Below, piece by piece: positions 10,656 through 19,571 of a stretch of DNA of 64,000 nt. A program made the position numbers and the translations under genes. The notes beneath the pieces are model-generated. The model was given only the letters and a program-made list of their open reading frames with translations, had not been told where the DNA came from and did not search any database. Within the stretch, counting starts at the first letter, position 1. Each line of letters begins with the position of its first letter. The stretch comes from Acidihalobacter ferrooxydans (lineage in GTDB: Bacteria; Pseudomonadota; Gammaproteobacteria; DSM-5130; Acidihalobacteraceae): positions 186,001 through 250,000 of the forward strand of contig NZ_CP019434.1 in assembly GCF_001975725.1 (NCBI RefSeq), in the 5' to 3' direction.

Positions 10656-11495
10656 ATGCTTGGACTGCCCTACGCCGATCTGCGCTATCCCAATCCGCTG
10701 AACATCGATCCCATCGCGTTCCATCTGGGGCCGATAGCGGTGCATTGGTACGCGCTTTCTTACCTGGTCGCTTTTGCGCTCTATCTGGCGCTCGCATTTG
10801 TGCGCGCCGGCAAGCCTGGCTATGCGCTGAGCCGTTCGCAGGCCATCGAGGCGCTGATCGAGGGCGAACTCGGCGCGTATCTGGGGGGGCGGATCGGCTA
10901 CATTTTGTTCTATAACCTGCCGCTGTATCTGGCGCATCCCTTACAAATATTCGCTGTATGGGAGGGCGGCATGAGTTTTCATGGCGGTTTGATCGGGGCC
11001 GTGCTGATGCTGGCCTATACGGCGCGTCGCGAGGGTTTGACCCTGTTTGCGATCACCGATTTCGTCGCCCCGCTGATTCCGCTCGGGCTGGCTGCCGGGC
11101 GTTTTGGCAACTTCATCAACGGCAATCTGTTCGGCCGCGTGTGTACCGCTGACTTCTCCTGGTGCGCCTACTTTCCCTACGGCGGCGATGTGCTGCGCTA
11201 TCCCTCGCAATTGTTCGAGGGAGCCGGCGAAGGTCTGCTGCTGTTCGCCATTCTGTGGGGGTTTTCGCGCAAGCCCCGACGTGCTGGCGCAGTGTCGGCA
11301 TTGTTTCTGGTCGGTTACGGTCTGATTCGCTTTACGCTCGAGTTCATTCGCCAGCCGGATCCGCAGCTCGGCTTCGTCGCATTCGGCTGGATGACCATGG
11401 GGCAGTTACTGTCGATTCCGATGGTCGTGGCGGGCGGTGTGTTGTTCTATTGGATATATCGAATAGCGCCGCGCGAGCAGTTGGCCACAAGTTGA
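10656..11495 (+). CDS. lgt: Prolipoprotein diacylglyceryl transferase
   Basis: A 279-residue integral inner-membrane enzyme that transfers diacylglyceryl from phosphatidylglycerol to the lipobox cysteine of prelipoproteins. Signatures: NIDPIAFHLGPIAVHWYALSY at the N-terminus, the essential SFHGGLIGAV loop, and RFGNFINGNLFGR. About seven membrane segments are visible. Full length. The stop codon lies inside the TTGA that flanks a family B element, so the gene ends exactly where the element begins. Confidence 0.96.
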   Translation: MLGLPYADLRYPNPLNIDPIAFHLGPIAVHWYALSYLVAFALYLALAFVRAGKPGYALSRSQAIEALIEGELGAYLGGRIGYILFYNLPLYLAHPLQIFAVWEGGMSFHGGLIGAVLMLAYTARREGLTLFAITDFVAPLIPLGLAAGRFGNFINGNLFGRVCTADFSWCAYFPYGGDVLRYPSQLFEGAGEGLLLFAILWGFSRKPRRAGAVSALFLVGYGLIRFTLEFIRQPDPQLGFVAFGWMTMGQLLSIPMVVAGGVLFYWIYRIAPREQLATS

Positions 11496-11496
11496 C

Positions 11497-11654
11497 CCGA
11501 ATGTTTCACAAATTCCCGCCGCTCTCGCGGGTCTCTTGATTCCACAAGGGATATTTCCTCAGTCGGCCGTCATCACCGATACGCCGCTCCTTCTGTTGTC
11601 CCTCGTAAGAACACTATCCGGCGCGATACCAGCACTCGTTATGAAACATTCGGA
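11497..11654 (-). mobile_element. Family B element (MITE-like) with TTGA target duplication
   Basis: Terminal inverted repeats are CCGAATGTTTCA (11497-11508) and TGAAACATTCGG (11642-11653), perfect over 12 bases. The element is flanked by TTGA on both sides, the left one containing the lgt stop codon. An internal inverted pair, CACAAGGGA-like and TCCCTTGTG-like, is shared with other copies. Orientation is opposite to the copy at 33969-34125. It has no coding capacity, and its hairpin may serve as the lgt 3' end. Confidence 0.85.
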
Positions 11655-12064
11655 TTGATTCGGCCCGAATCGTGACGAGCTGAATGCGCGCCTGATGGCT
11701 GTCATCGTGGTCAGATGTAGGCGCGATAGGGCAAGTCCGGCAAGCCCGGACTCTGTAAGTCTGCGCCTGGTGTGTGGCATGGTCGAATCCGTTTTGCCTG
11801 GCTGTGTTGTGTCAGCGTGCAGCGTCCGCTGCCGGTTTGAGCGCTTTACACATTGCTCGGCGACTCTCACCTGATCCTGTCGCGCGATACTTTTCGTTTC
11901 TGCAGTCAGGCGCTGCGCCTGAAAGAGCCGAGTGTTCCAGAAACGCCATGCCGGCTACTGCACGGGATGTTTGCGCAGGACTTGCTGCTTGAGTAGTTTT
12001 TCGTTATATTAATAAACACTGATATGCGGTCATTCGTATTCAGTATCTCCCTCTAATCGTTCTT
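11655..12064. other. Intergenic stretch between lgt and rplM, no supported gene
   Basis: It contains a small perfect hairpin TCAGGCG-CTG-CGCCTGA around 11914-11930 without a U-run, and an AT-rich stretch near 12000 (TTATATTAATAAA). A short transcript from that AT-rich stretch to the terminator at 12065 is conceivable, but I recognise no RNA family. Short frames here look random. Confidence 0.35.
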
Positions 12065-12091
12065 AGGCGCAGCATTGCTGCGCCTTTTTTT
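12065..12091 (+). terminator. Rho-independent terminator
   Basis: A perfect 8-bp stem AGGCGCAG/CTGCGCCT with a 5-base loop, followed by seven T residues. It lies 230 bases upstream of rplM, so it ends transcription from upstream or of a short untranslated RNA. Confidence 0.85.
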
Positions 12092-12174
12092 ATGTTATGC
12101 CTGGCGCGGCGCTCTACCGGTTGCTGCGGCGGCTGAGCGAACAGGGGGCAAAAGTTCCCTGCTCGTCTCCTTGT

Positions 12175-12191
12175 CAACCCGTCAAGGGTTG
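12175..12191 (+). promoter_or_regulatory. Hairpin in the rplM leader
   Basis: CAACCC-GTCAA-GGGTTG, a perfect 6-bp stem in the untranslated region 130 bases before rplM. Ribosomal protein leaders are often autoregulatory, but I do not recognise a known L13 leader motif; a role is speculative. Confidence 0.3.
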
Positions 12192-12320
12192 TTGTTCAGT
12201 TTCCGCATGGCTCTTGCGCCAGAAAGTTCATCCGGTTAAGATTCCGCCCCTTTCATGGGTCGGCATGCGATGTAAACGCGTGTGGTCGACGTCAGTACTC
12301 GGAGTTAGTGGGTCAACAGA

Positions 12321-12749
12321 ATGAAGACGTTCAGCGCAAAACCGGCCGAAGTTCGGCATGATTGGTTCGTCATCGATGCCGATGGCAAAACCTTGGGTCG
12401 CCTGTCGACCGAGATCGCGCATCGCCTGCGTGGCAAACACAAACCCGAGTACACGCCCCATGTGGATACAGGCGACTACATCATTGTCGTCAATGCAGAA
12501 AAAGTCCGCGTGACAGGCGCCAAGGCCAAGGACAAGATGTACTACTGGCATACCGGGTACATCGGCAATATGAAGTCCGCGAGCTACGAAAAGATGATGG
12601 AGCGTGACCCGACACGCGTACTGCAACTTGCAGTCAAGGGCATGCTGCCTAAGAACCCGCTGGGTCGCGCGATGTTGCGCAAGCTCAAGGTTTATGCGGG
12701 CAGTGAACACAAGCATGCCGCGCAGCAGCCGGCTCCGCTCGAAATTTAA
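12321..12749 (+). CDS. rplM: 50S ribosomal protein L13
   Basis: A 142-residue ribosomal protein that nucleates early 50S assembly. Recognised by [22 protein letters not shown], the [12 protein letters not shown] motif, the [13 protein letters not shown] segment and the C-terminal [21 protein letters not shown]. Normal length and start. It is followed 17 bases later by rpsI, the universal bacterial pairing. Confidence 0.99.
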   Translation: MKTFSAKPAEVRHDWFVIDADGKTLGRLSTEIAHRLRGKHKPEYTPHVDTGDYIIVVNAEKVRVTGAKAKDKMYYWHTGYIGNMKSASYEKMMERDPTRVLQLAVKGMLPKNPLGRAMLRKLKVYAGSEHKHAAQQPAPLEI

Positions 12750-12766
12750 TCTCAGGACAAGCGTTT

Positions 12767-13159
12767 ATGGCTGACACCCAGTATTACGGCACAGGCCGTC
12801 GTAAAAGCTCCTCGGCACGTGTTTTTCTGCGTTCCGGTAGTGGCAATATAGTCGTCAACAACAAGCCGATCGATCAGTACTTCGGTCGCGAAACCGCACG
12901 CATGATCAGTCGCCAGCCGCTTGAAGCTGCGCAGCTCGCCGAGCGTTTCGACGTTACAGTCACCGTCTGCGGCGGCGGATCAAGCGGTCAAGCCGGTGCC
13001 ATCCGCCTGGGCATCGCGCGTGCACTGCAGCTATACGACGAAAGCCTGCATGGCGAAATGCGTAAACATGGTTTCCTGACCCGCGATGCACGCGAGGTCG
13101 AGCGTAAGAAGGTCGGACTGCGCAAGGCTCGCCGCGCAACCCAGTTCTCCAAGCGTTAA
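12767..13159 (+). CDS. rpsI: 30S ribosomal protein S9
   Basis: A 130-residue small-subunit protein whose C-terminal tail reaches the P-site tRNA. It starts [17 protein letters not shown] and ends with the conserved [18 protein letters not shown]. It is co-transcribed with rplM. The tRNA-Gln gene begins 15 bases after its stop codon. Confidence 0.99.
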   Translation: MADTQYYGTGRRKSSSARVFLRSGSGNIVVNNKPIDQYFGRETARMISRQPLEAAQLAERFDVTVTVCGGGSSGQAGAIRLGIARALQLYDESLHGEMRKHGFLTRDAREVERKKVGLRKARRATQFSKR

Positions 13160-13174
13160 TTGCGCGGAAACTTT

Positions 13175-13248
<74 letters not shown>

Positions 13249-13256
13249 TACACAAC

Positions 13257-13279
13257 AGCCCGCACCTGCGGGCTTTTTT
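13257..13279 (+). terminator. Rho-independent terminator after tRNA-Gln
   Basis: AGCCCGC-ACCT-GCGGGCT followed by a run of T residues, eight bases after the tRNA 3' end. Confidence 0.92.
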
Positions 13280-13298
13280 GTTTTCGGGTTTTGACAGA

Positions 13299-13422
13299 CT
13301 GTCGTTGTCTGCTCATGCGGTACGCCAGGGCGAAATCGGGCTCTTGTGCTCATTTACGCTCTGTAACCTGCGCTTTTTCGCCCGACGATCCTTCTCCGCA
13401 TTCGTCTGAGCGGCAACAACAG
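13299..13422 (+). repeat. Dispersed repeat family C, copy 2 (full length)
   Basis: About 124 bp, bounded by CTGTCGTTGTCTGCTCATGCG and the inverted CGCATTCGTCTGAGCGGCAA end (13400-13417) running on to CAACAG. Inner arms GGGCGAAA and TTTCGCCC also pair. It is non-coding and matches the copies at 395-459 and 23872-24005. Confidence 0.65.
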
Positions 13423-14233
13423 CTTGTAAATTGCATCCCAAAGGTTTCGTGATTTCGCGCCTATTGTCATGCGGTTCGCGATCATTCTTCACTACCATAC
13501 GCGAATAATTCTCATTGCTAATTTTATGTTGAACACTGTTCAAAAGTGCCCTGTGATGAATATGTCGGGCATGGGTAGGGGCGAATCGGCGACGGGTTAA
13601 TGCGTCCGCAACCCGTGTGTTCCCTCGAACAGTGCTGCCAATGTGCAAAAGATCAAAAAACTGGCGCCATTCCCTAGCGCTTCGCCACGATCCTCTGCCG
13701 ACCCGCTTGCCTCGTGGTTCGTATGGGTGGATGGGGTCGCTAAGCCCCAAGTGGCGAAAGACTCAACAATGCAAGGTACTTTCTGTGCGGTAGCGCAGCG
13801 TTATTCCGTCCAGGGAATCCGCGGGTACACTTTTCCCTATGATTTTAATCACTTGCCGCTCTAGCTTGGCATTACCCATGAACCCCGATGTCTGGGCAAT
13901 TGCCTCGCTGCATGGGCTGTGTGACTGAAGCTCGGATCAATCGGGCAGATCACTATAGTCGTTCTCGCCAGCCCGCCGAATCAAGATGTTTGAATTGCCG
14001 CATAGACCAAGCGCGGCAGCACTGATGGCTTCATACCGCAGGGTTAAATTTTTTTTCGCATTCCTGCATCCATTCGAATTGTTCCTGCGAATAGCTAAAC
14101 AGAGCGCACTGCCCGATAGGCCTGGGACGACGGTTACGTTTCGTGATTGGCCGTCTTGGAGGGCAGCAAGGATCGATGAGTGTGTTTTGCCAAGTATGAA
14201 ACTTATGTGGTGCTTAAGAGGAGGAATGGTCTG
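13423..14233. other. Long intergenic stretch upstream of the HiPIP gene, no supported gene
   Basis: About 800 bases of moderate GC with only short frames that have no conserved look. A GAACACTGTTC palindrome (near 13530) and an AT-rich AATAATTCTCATT sequence near 13504 are visible, but both are far from any start codon. Promoter signals for the HiPIP gene should lie at the right-hand end; I cannot single out one. Confidence 0.4.
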
Positions 14234-14524
14234 ATGGATAAAACGATGACTCGCCGTGAGTGGTTGAAACTCAGCGGAAAACTTGCGCTTGCAACCGCGG
14301 TTGCTCCGCTTGCCTACATACCCTTGGCACATGCCAGCAGCGACGGTCTGGTCAGCAAAGCGTCCGTTTCATATCAGGACAAACCGTCAGGGAGCGACAT
14401 GTGCAGCAACTGTAGGCATTTCGTGCCCGGGCCATCAAAGACTGCGGATGGCACCTGCCGCGTGGTGGCCGGGAAAATCAGTCCGCACGGGTATTGCTTC
14501 GCTTATACGCCGCTTTCCAGTTAA
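14234..14524 (+). CDS. High-potential iron-sulfur protein (HiPIP), Tat-exported
   Basis: A 96-residue precursor of a periplasmic [4Fe-4S] electron carrier. A twin-arginine signal TRREWLKLSGK (R7, R8) precedes a hydrophobic stretch and an AHA-type cleavage site near residue 34. The mature part has the HiPIP signature: YQDKPSG, then C57 and C60 in MCSNC, C75 in GTCRVVAG and C88 in HGYCFAYTP, where most HiPIPs have GWC. HiPIPs shuttle electrons from bc1 complexes or Fe(II)/S oxidation to oxidases or reaction centres. The start is chosen by AGAGGAGG ten bases upstream. It is followed on the same strand by DUF3034 and globin genes. Confidence 0.93.
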   Translation: MDKTMTRREWLKLSGKLALATAVAPLAYIPLAHASSDGLVSKASVSYQDKPSGSDMCSNCRHFVPGPSKTADGTCRVVAGKISPHGYCFAYTPLSS

Positions 14525-14583
14525 CCGGAATTGCTCGTTGAGTTGCGCAAGGAGTGGTCAGAGGATCGCCCCTGCCGGTTAAC
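14520..14583 (+). terminator. Inverted repeat after the HiPIP gene
   Basis: GTTAACCGG (14520-14528, overlapping the stop codon) and CCGGTTAAC (14575-14583) form a perfect 9-bp stem enclosing about 46 bases. There is no T-run, so it is a weak terminator candidate or an mRNA processing or stability structure. Confidence 0.4.
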
Positions 14584-14670
14584 CGAAGGAAGTTGAATGA
14601 ATTTGTTTGCTTGCCGAATTCCTGAATTCAGGCGGGCAGACAAATTGATCCGGCAAGATCGGGTCAATTC

Positions 14671-14692
14671 GTACAAACGATAAAGTTTGTAC
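14671..14692 (+). promoter_or_regulatory. Perfect dyad upstream of the DUF3034 gene (possible operator)
   Basis: GTACAAAC-N6-GTTTGTAC, 66 bases before the start codon at 14758. A perfect 8-bp dyad with AT-rich centre is what a dimeric repressor would bind. A further imperfect hairpin with AATTTGT/ACAAATT ends covers about 14599-14646. The identity of the regulator is unknown. Confidence 0.45.
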
Positions 14693-14757
14693 GGGCACAG
14701 TGAGTAGGTGACTCGCAGTTCGTGCGCGAACTGCATACATTCATTGGAGGAAGATTC

Positions 14758-15786
14758 ATGAAAACGAATAATCGGTTGAAAAAAGCCGTAAGTGGCAAGC
14801 TCGGAGTCGCGGCGGTAACAGCGGCCTTGTTAGCGGGTTTGCCGGTAGCGGCCCACGCGGCCATCGGACAGGCGGAACTTTTCGGTATGGGCCGCATTCT
14901 GGGCACCGGCGGCGTCACAGCAGTGAATGGCCTGGCCGGCGGTGGCATCAATAACTGGGCGTTGATATCCGGTCTGGGGACAAACCAGCAGATCGGTGGA
15001 ACCGCGTTTTATTCACATGTGGGGCTCAGCAACTACAACCTGAATGCTTACGGTGCTTCCGTAGGTCTGTTCAATCGGGTTGAGTTGTCCGTTGCGCATC
15101 AGAGTTTTTCTCTGGGGTCGACCGGCGCACTCCTTGACAGCGCTATTGGTGCAACGCTTGGCAGCGTGCCTGCGCCGCTCAATTTCGGTGCGAATTATGA
15201 CTTCAAGCAGACGATCATTGGCCTGAAAGTCCGTCTGTTCGGCAATGTCGTATACGACCAATACAACTGGAAGCCGCAGGTGGCGATTGGCGTGACGTAT
15301 CACGACAATCAGAACAAGGCTACCTTGAAAGCCCTGGGAGCACGGCATCACACGGGTGAGACCTACTTCCTGTCGGCGACCAAAGTCTGGGTTGACGGTC
15401 TGTTCGGTTTGACAACGCTGGTCAATTACAACCTCAACTATACCAATGCGATTCAGCAGGGGTTGCTCGGGTTCGGTGGGGTGAGTCACAACAAGCGTAA
15501 GCTGGAATCCGCCGTTTCGGCTGCGATCTTCCTGAATCGCAATGTGGCGATCGGTGGCGAATATCGGCAGATGCCCCAGTACCAACTGGTCGCTCCGTCA
15601 AACACTGGTGGCAAAGTGGGTGCCCTGGCCAACGCTGTCAGCAAGACCAACAACTGGAACGACGTGTTCGTCGCCTGGTTTCCCTACAAGAACCTGTCTG
15701 TAACCGCAGCGTACGTGAATCTTGGCACGATTGCATCGGTGCCGAATCAACACGGTATGTACGTTTCGTTGACGACCACGTTTTAA
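14758..15786 (+). CDS. DUF3034 family outer-membrane protein
   Basis: A 342-residue secreted protein. The signal peptide has a lysine-rich start, a hydrophobic core and AHAA cleavage near residue 32. The mature part starts with a short glycine-rich GMGRILGTGGVTAVNGLAGGGINNW segment and continues as alternating aromatic/polar strands ending in a C-terminal phenylalanine (VSLTTTF), the pattern of an outer-membrane beta-barrel. I recognise the family as DUF3034, which has no assigned function and often accompanies truncated hemoglobins, as here. The ATG is chosen for the GGAGGAAG site; a frame starting at 14722 lacks one. It lies 20 bases before the globin gene and is probably co-transcribed with it. 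Confidence 0.8.
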   Translation: MKTNNRLKKAVSGKLGVAAVTAALLAGLPVAAHAAIGQAELFGMGRILGTGGVTAVNGLAGGGINNWALISGLGTNQQIGGTAFYSHVGLSNYNLNAYGASVGLFNRVELSVAHQSFSLGSTGALLDSAIGATLGSVPAPLNFGANYDFKQTIIGLKVRLFGNVVYDQYNWKPQVAIGVTYHDNQNKATLKALGARHHTGETYFLSATKVWVDGLFGLTTLVNYNLNYTNAIQQGLLGFGGVSHNKRKLESAVSAAIFLNRNVAIGGEYRQMPQYQLVAPSNTGGKVGALANAVSKTNNWNDVFVAWFPYKNLSVTAAYVNLGTIASVPNQHGMYVSLTTTF

Positions 15787-15806
15787 TCTAGCGAGGAGAA
15801 AATATC

Positions 15807-16349
15807 ATGCGATTTACCACTCAATCAGCCCCCCGGAAGTCACCCGTGAAAAAACATCTGGCTATCGCACTTGGCATTTCCATGATGGCGGCGGCGTTTG
15901 TTCCGGCGGCTTACGCCAGCGGCAGCTCAATGGCCAGCGGTAGTTCAATGGCGAATGAGCAATCCATCAAACAGGCCGATGTGCACGGTCCGATAAAAAA
16001 CTACTACAAGACCTTCGGTGGAATGGCCGGCATCAAGGCGCTGACCAACACCTTTGTCGACAACGTCGCGGCCGATCCGCACATTAATTACTACTTCGCG
16101 CATGCGAATATACCGCAACTGAAGTACCAGCTCGCACAGCAGTTCTGCGTGGTGCTGGGCGGACCGTGTAAGTACACCGGCCAGACCATGACGCAGGCAC
16201 ACAAGGGCCTGCAGATCACTACGGCGGCGTTCAATTACCTCGCGGCCGATATGATGGCCGCGATGAAAACTCACAACATCCCGATGGCGGCGCAAAATTA
16301 CTTTATTGCGCAATTGGCGGCAATGGAACCGCAGATCGTCACCAAATAA
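15807..16349 (+). CDS. Periplasmic group I truncated hemoglobin
   Basis: A 180-residue precursor. An N-terminal export signal (basic residues to about 22, hydrophobic core to about 38) is followed by a short serine/methionine linker with a repeated GSSMAS unit, then a 2-on-2 globin. Family marks: YYKTFGGMAGIKALTNTFVDNV, PHINYYFA, GGPCKYTGQTM and the proximal histidine in QAHKGLQIT. Truncated hemoglobins bind O2 or NO. Export is unusual for the family and, with DUF3034 and HiPIP beside it, suggests an envelope redox or NO-handling role; this is inference. Confidence 0.88.
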   Translation: MRFTTQSAPRKSPVKKHLAIALGISMMAAAFVPAAYASGSSMASGSSMANEQSIKQADVHGPIKNYYKTFGGMAGIKALTNTFVDNVAADPHINYYFAHANIPQLKYQLAQQFCVVLGGPCKYTGQTMTQAHKGLQITTAAFNYLAADMMAAMKTHNIPMAAQNYFIAQLAAMEPQIVTK

Positions 16350-16385
16350 AATCTGAAATAAAGGCGTTTCGCCCGTCTTCAGATT
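16350..16385 (+). terminator. Terminator-like hairpin after the globin gene
   Basis: AATCTGAA and TTCAGATT form the outer stem and GGCG-TTT-CGCC the inner stem, starting immediately at the stop codon. No long T-run follows. Confidence 0.6.
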
Positions 16386-16523
16386 AAATACACACGTCGT
16401 CGCCTGCTGGCCGGGCGGCGGCGTGCATCGCAAGGAGCGTCACTTTGATCGATGTGTGGCTGATCCGCCAAAAGCGGGGATGCAGTCAGGGTGATCGTGA
16501 ATCGCGAGTCCTCACCTCGCTCT

Positions 16524-17720
16524 CTAGGGGGCCGTTTGCGCTGTGCGTAGACGCGCGAAGCCGGCATCAAGGTCGTCTTTCAGATCCTGTGTGTCTTCCA
16601 GCCCGATATAAAAGCGCAGCGCCGGGCCGTTGGCTTGCCAGGATGTTGCCGTGCGGATTGCCCCCGGATCGATGGGTGTAACAAGGCTCTCGAAGCCGCC
16701 CCAGGAATAGCCCATGCCGAACAATTGGAGACCGTCGAGCATGGCGGCGACAGCATGTTGCGGCGCGGGTTGCAGGATGATTGAAAAAAGTCCCGATGAG
16801 CCCGTGTAGTCACGTTGCCACAGGGTGTGGTCGGGATGCTGTTCCAAAGCGGGGTGCAGTACCTGCGCGACTTCCGGGCGCTGTGCCAGCCAGTGCGCCA
16901 TGTCCAGCGCCTGGCGCTCCGATTCACGCAGGCGCAGAAGCATTGTCCGCAGGCCGCGCAGGCAGAGGAACACGTCTTCCGGGCCGACGGTACTGCCCAG
17001 GGCGAGATGCGTCGAACGCAAGGCGGGCCAGTATTTTTCGGTGGCTGAGGCGAGTCCGAACAGCAGATCGGAGGCGCCGCTGAGGTATTTGGTGCCGGCC
17101 TCGACGACTATGTCCACACCGTGCCCATGCGCATCGAACAGCAGCGGGGTGGCCCAGGTGTTGTCCAGGATGACCGCGGCGCCATGAGCGTGCGCGATTT
17201 CTGTGATGGCCGGTACGTCCTGGATTTCGAACGTCAATGAGCCTGGTGATTCGAGGAACACGGCGCGGGTGTTGGGGCGGATGAGTTCGTTGATGCCGGT
17301 ACCGACGCGCGGGTCGTAGTACGTGGTTTCGACGCCGAAGCGTTTGAGCATTTTGTCGCAGAAGCTGCGTGTCGGTCCATACACCGAATCGGTGACCAGC
17401 AAGTGATCACCGGCTTGCAGCACGGCGAGCAGGGCGGTGGTGATCGCCATCAGGCCCGAGGGGGCGAGAATCGTGCCGGCGGCGCCGGCGAGATCGCTCC
17501 AGGCATCCTGCAGAGCGGCGGTGGATGGGTTGCCCAAGAGGCCATAGGTGAATTCGGCGCGATCATTGAGTAGATCGTCCATGCTGTCGAACAGCACCGT
17601 CGACCCACGGTAGATCGGTGGGTTTACGAAGCCGTGCTGCGCCGCCGTATCGCGGCCGAGGTGAGTGAGTCGGGTGCTGGGGCGAAAGTGATGCAAGGCA
17701 TCCGAGGTGCGTCGGCTCAT
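16524..17720 (-). CDS. metC: Cystathionine beta-lyase (PLP-dependent Cys/Met metabolism enzyme)
   Basis: A 398-residue type I PLP enzyme that cleaves cystathionine to homocysteine, pyruvate and ammonia. The PLP lysine is in EAGTKYLSGASD. The N-terminal VNPPIYRGSTVLF and YGLLGNPSTAALQ segments and the C-terminal WGGFESLVTP and ALRFYIGLEDTQDLKDDL segments match MetC rather than MetB. It is transcribed divergently from an Lrp/AsnC regulator across a 145-base AT-rich gap, which suggests direct regulation by it. Confidence 0.92.
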   Translation of the reverse strand: MSRRTSDALHHFRPSTRLTHLGRDTAAQHGFVNPPIYRGSTVLFDSMDDLLNDRAEFTYGLLGNPSTAALQDAWSDLAGAAGTILAPSGLMAITTALLAVLQAGDHLLVTDSVYGPTRSFCDKMLKRFGVETTYYDPRVGTGINELIRPNTRAVFLESPGSLTFEIQDVPAITEIAHAHGAAVILDNTWATPLLFDAHGHGVDIVVEAGTKYLSGASDLLFGLASATEKYWPALRSTHLALGSTVGPEDVFLCLRGLRTMLLRLRESERQALDMAHWLAQRPEVAQVLHPALEQHPDHTLWQRDYTGSSGLFSIILQPAPQHAVAAMLDGLQLFGMGYSWGGFESLVTPIDPGAIRTATSWQANGPALRFYIGLEDTQDLKDDLDAGFARLRTAQTAP

Positions 17721-17865
17721 GGGGTCTCCGTGCTGAGTGTGTTAATGGAAATCATATGTCTTTGATCGAGGATTGTGTTTCTAAATATCACCCAGAATGG
17801 ACAATTATTTGGATTATTTTTCTTTGAAATGGTATTTCTAGGGTTTGAGTTTCCGGGTATGAGGC

Positions 17866-18333
17866 ATGGATAAATTTGATCGGCGGATTCTCGCGTGTCT
17901 GCAGGCCGATGCAACACTCGCTGTCGCTGATATCGCTCAGCGGGTCGGTTTGTCAGCGACCCCATGCTGGCGTCGCATCCAAAAGCTGGAGGCAGCGGGT
18001 GTTATTACCAAGCGCGTGGCTCTGCTGGACCCGGAAAAACTGAACGTCGGCGTGACAGTATTTGTTTCAGTGCGTACCAGTGAACATGATATGGCCTGGT
18101 TGCAGCGCTTCGCGGAGGGCGTGGCGAGTATTTCGGAGGTGGTCGAACTGTATCGGATGAGCGGCGACGTGGATTATCTGCTGCGGATCCAGGTGCCGGA
18201 TATCGCGGCCTACGATGCCGTCTACAAGCGGTTGATCGGGCTGGCCCGACTACAGGATGTGAGCTCGAGTTTTGCGATGGAGCGAATCAAGTCGACGACT
18301 GAGCTGCCATTGGCGTATATCGCAGACAAATAA
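17866..18333 (+). CDS. Lrp/AsnC family transcriptional regulator
   Basis: A 155-residue regulator. The N-terminal winged helix-turn-helix (DRRILACLQADATLAVADIAQRVGLS...CWRRIQKLEAAGVI) is followed by the RAM ligand-binding domain ending with SSFAMERIKSTTELPL. The divergent cystathionine beta-lyase gene is the likely target, with an amino acid as probable effector. Normal length. Confidence 0.94.
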   Translation: MDKFDRRILACLQADATLAVADIAQRVGLSATPCWRRIQKLEAAGVITKRVALLDPEKLNVGVTVFVSVRTSEHDMAWLQRFAEGVASISEVVELYRMSGDVDYLLRIQVPDIAAYDAVYKRLIGLARLQDVSSSFAMERIKSTTELPLAYIADK

Positions 18334-18334
18334 A

Positions 18335-18364
18335 ACGGCCGGGCGGGTTCACCCGCTCGGCCGT
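18335..18364. terminator. Bidirectional hairpin between convergent lrp and ompA-like genes
   Basis: ACGGCCG-G-GCGGG-TTCA-CCCGC-T-CGGCCGT, a 12-bp stem with one mismatch, directly after the lrp stop codon. Confidence 0.75.
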
Positions 18365-18405
18365 CGTCGCTGAATTGCCGCCGGCTAACTGGCGGCTGAA
18401 TCAGC

Positions 18406-19071
<666 letters not shown>

Positions 19072-19400
19072 TTTTTCCTCCAGGAGGATGGGGCTTGTGG
19101 AATCGTAGTCATCCAATATGACTACACCTATTTTGGCAGTGAATTATGCGCAGTGGCAACTGTCGCCACAAGTAGACAGTTCGCGGGCTGATTTATGGAT
19201 GTAAATAAAACGAGTAGAGACCTGCACGAGACCCTGCCGTGGCACATGAATGGATCGCAACAGCTCATTGCGAAACGCGGCAGAGACGCGAGGGGCCGGG
19301 CACGGCATTGACATCATGCCGGGGCTGCGGGAATCTTGCCGGCCTTCAGAGGTGACAGAGCCTGCGGTGACGACCGCGTGGCTTGGCAAGAGGCCAGTGG
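19072..19400. other. Intergenic stretch, no supported gene
   Basis: 330 bases between the OmpA-like gene and a small membrane-protein gene. It contains the upstream signals of both. I see no repeat of families A-D and no conserved frame. Confidence 0.4.
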
Positions 19401-19541
19401 ATGCAGCAGGAAACGCGCGAGCGAATGAAGCGGTGGGCCAAGCGTTTCGGTTGGGGCGCGCTGGCGTTCTATACCGTCAAGGGGCTGATCTGGTTGCTGA
19501 TCGGATTTGGCGCGTGGTCGATGATCGAGCATGGCGGGTGA
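19401..19541 (+). CDS. Small single-span membrane protein (46 residues)
   Basis: An ATG with AGAGG eight bases upstream opens a frame of 46 codons. The N-terminus is strongly basic (QQETRERMKRWAKRFG), followed by one hydrophobic span (about residues 18-41) containing an AFYTVKGLIWLLIG pattern. KGLxWL small membrane proteins recur in gammaproteobacteria, but I know no function. It is below usual ORF cut-offs. It lies convergent to, and 30 bases from, the MOSC gene. Confidence 0.6.
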   Translation: MQQETRERMKRWAKRFGWGALAFYTVKGLIWLLIGFGAWSMIEHGG

Positions 19542-19571
19542 AGATTCTTCGCTGACGCATGCCGGGTGCAT

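Noticed and set aside
13500-13525. Fur-box-like AATAATTCTCATT sequence
   Set aside because: Partial match only, and about 700 bases from the next start codon; not enough to call.
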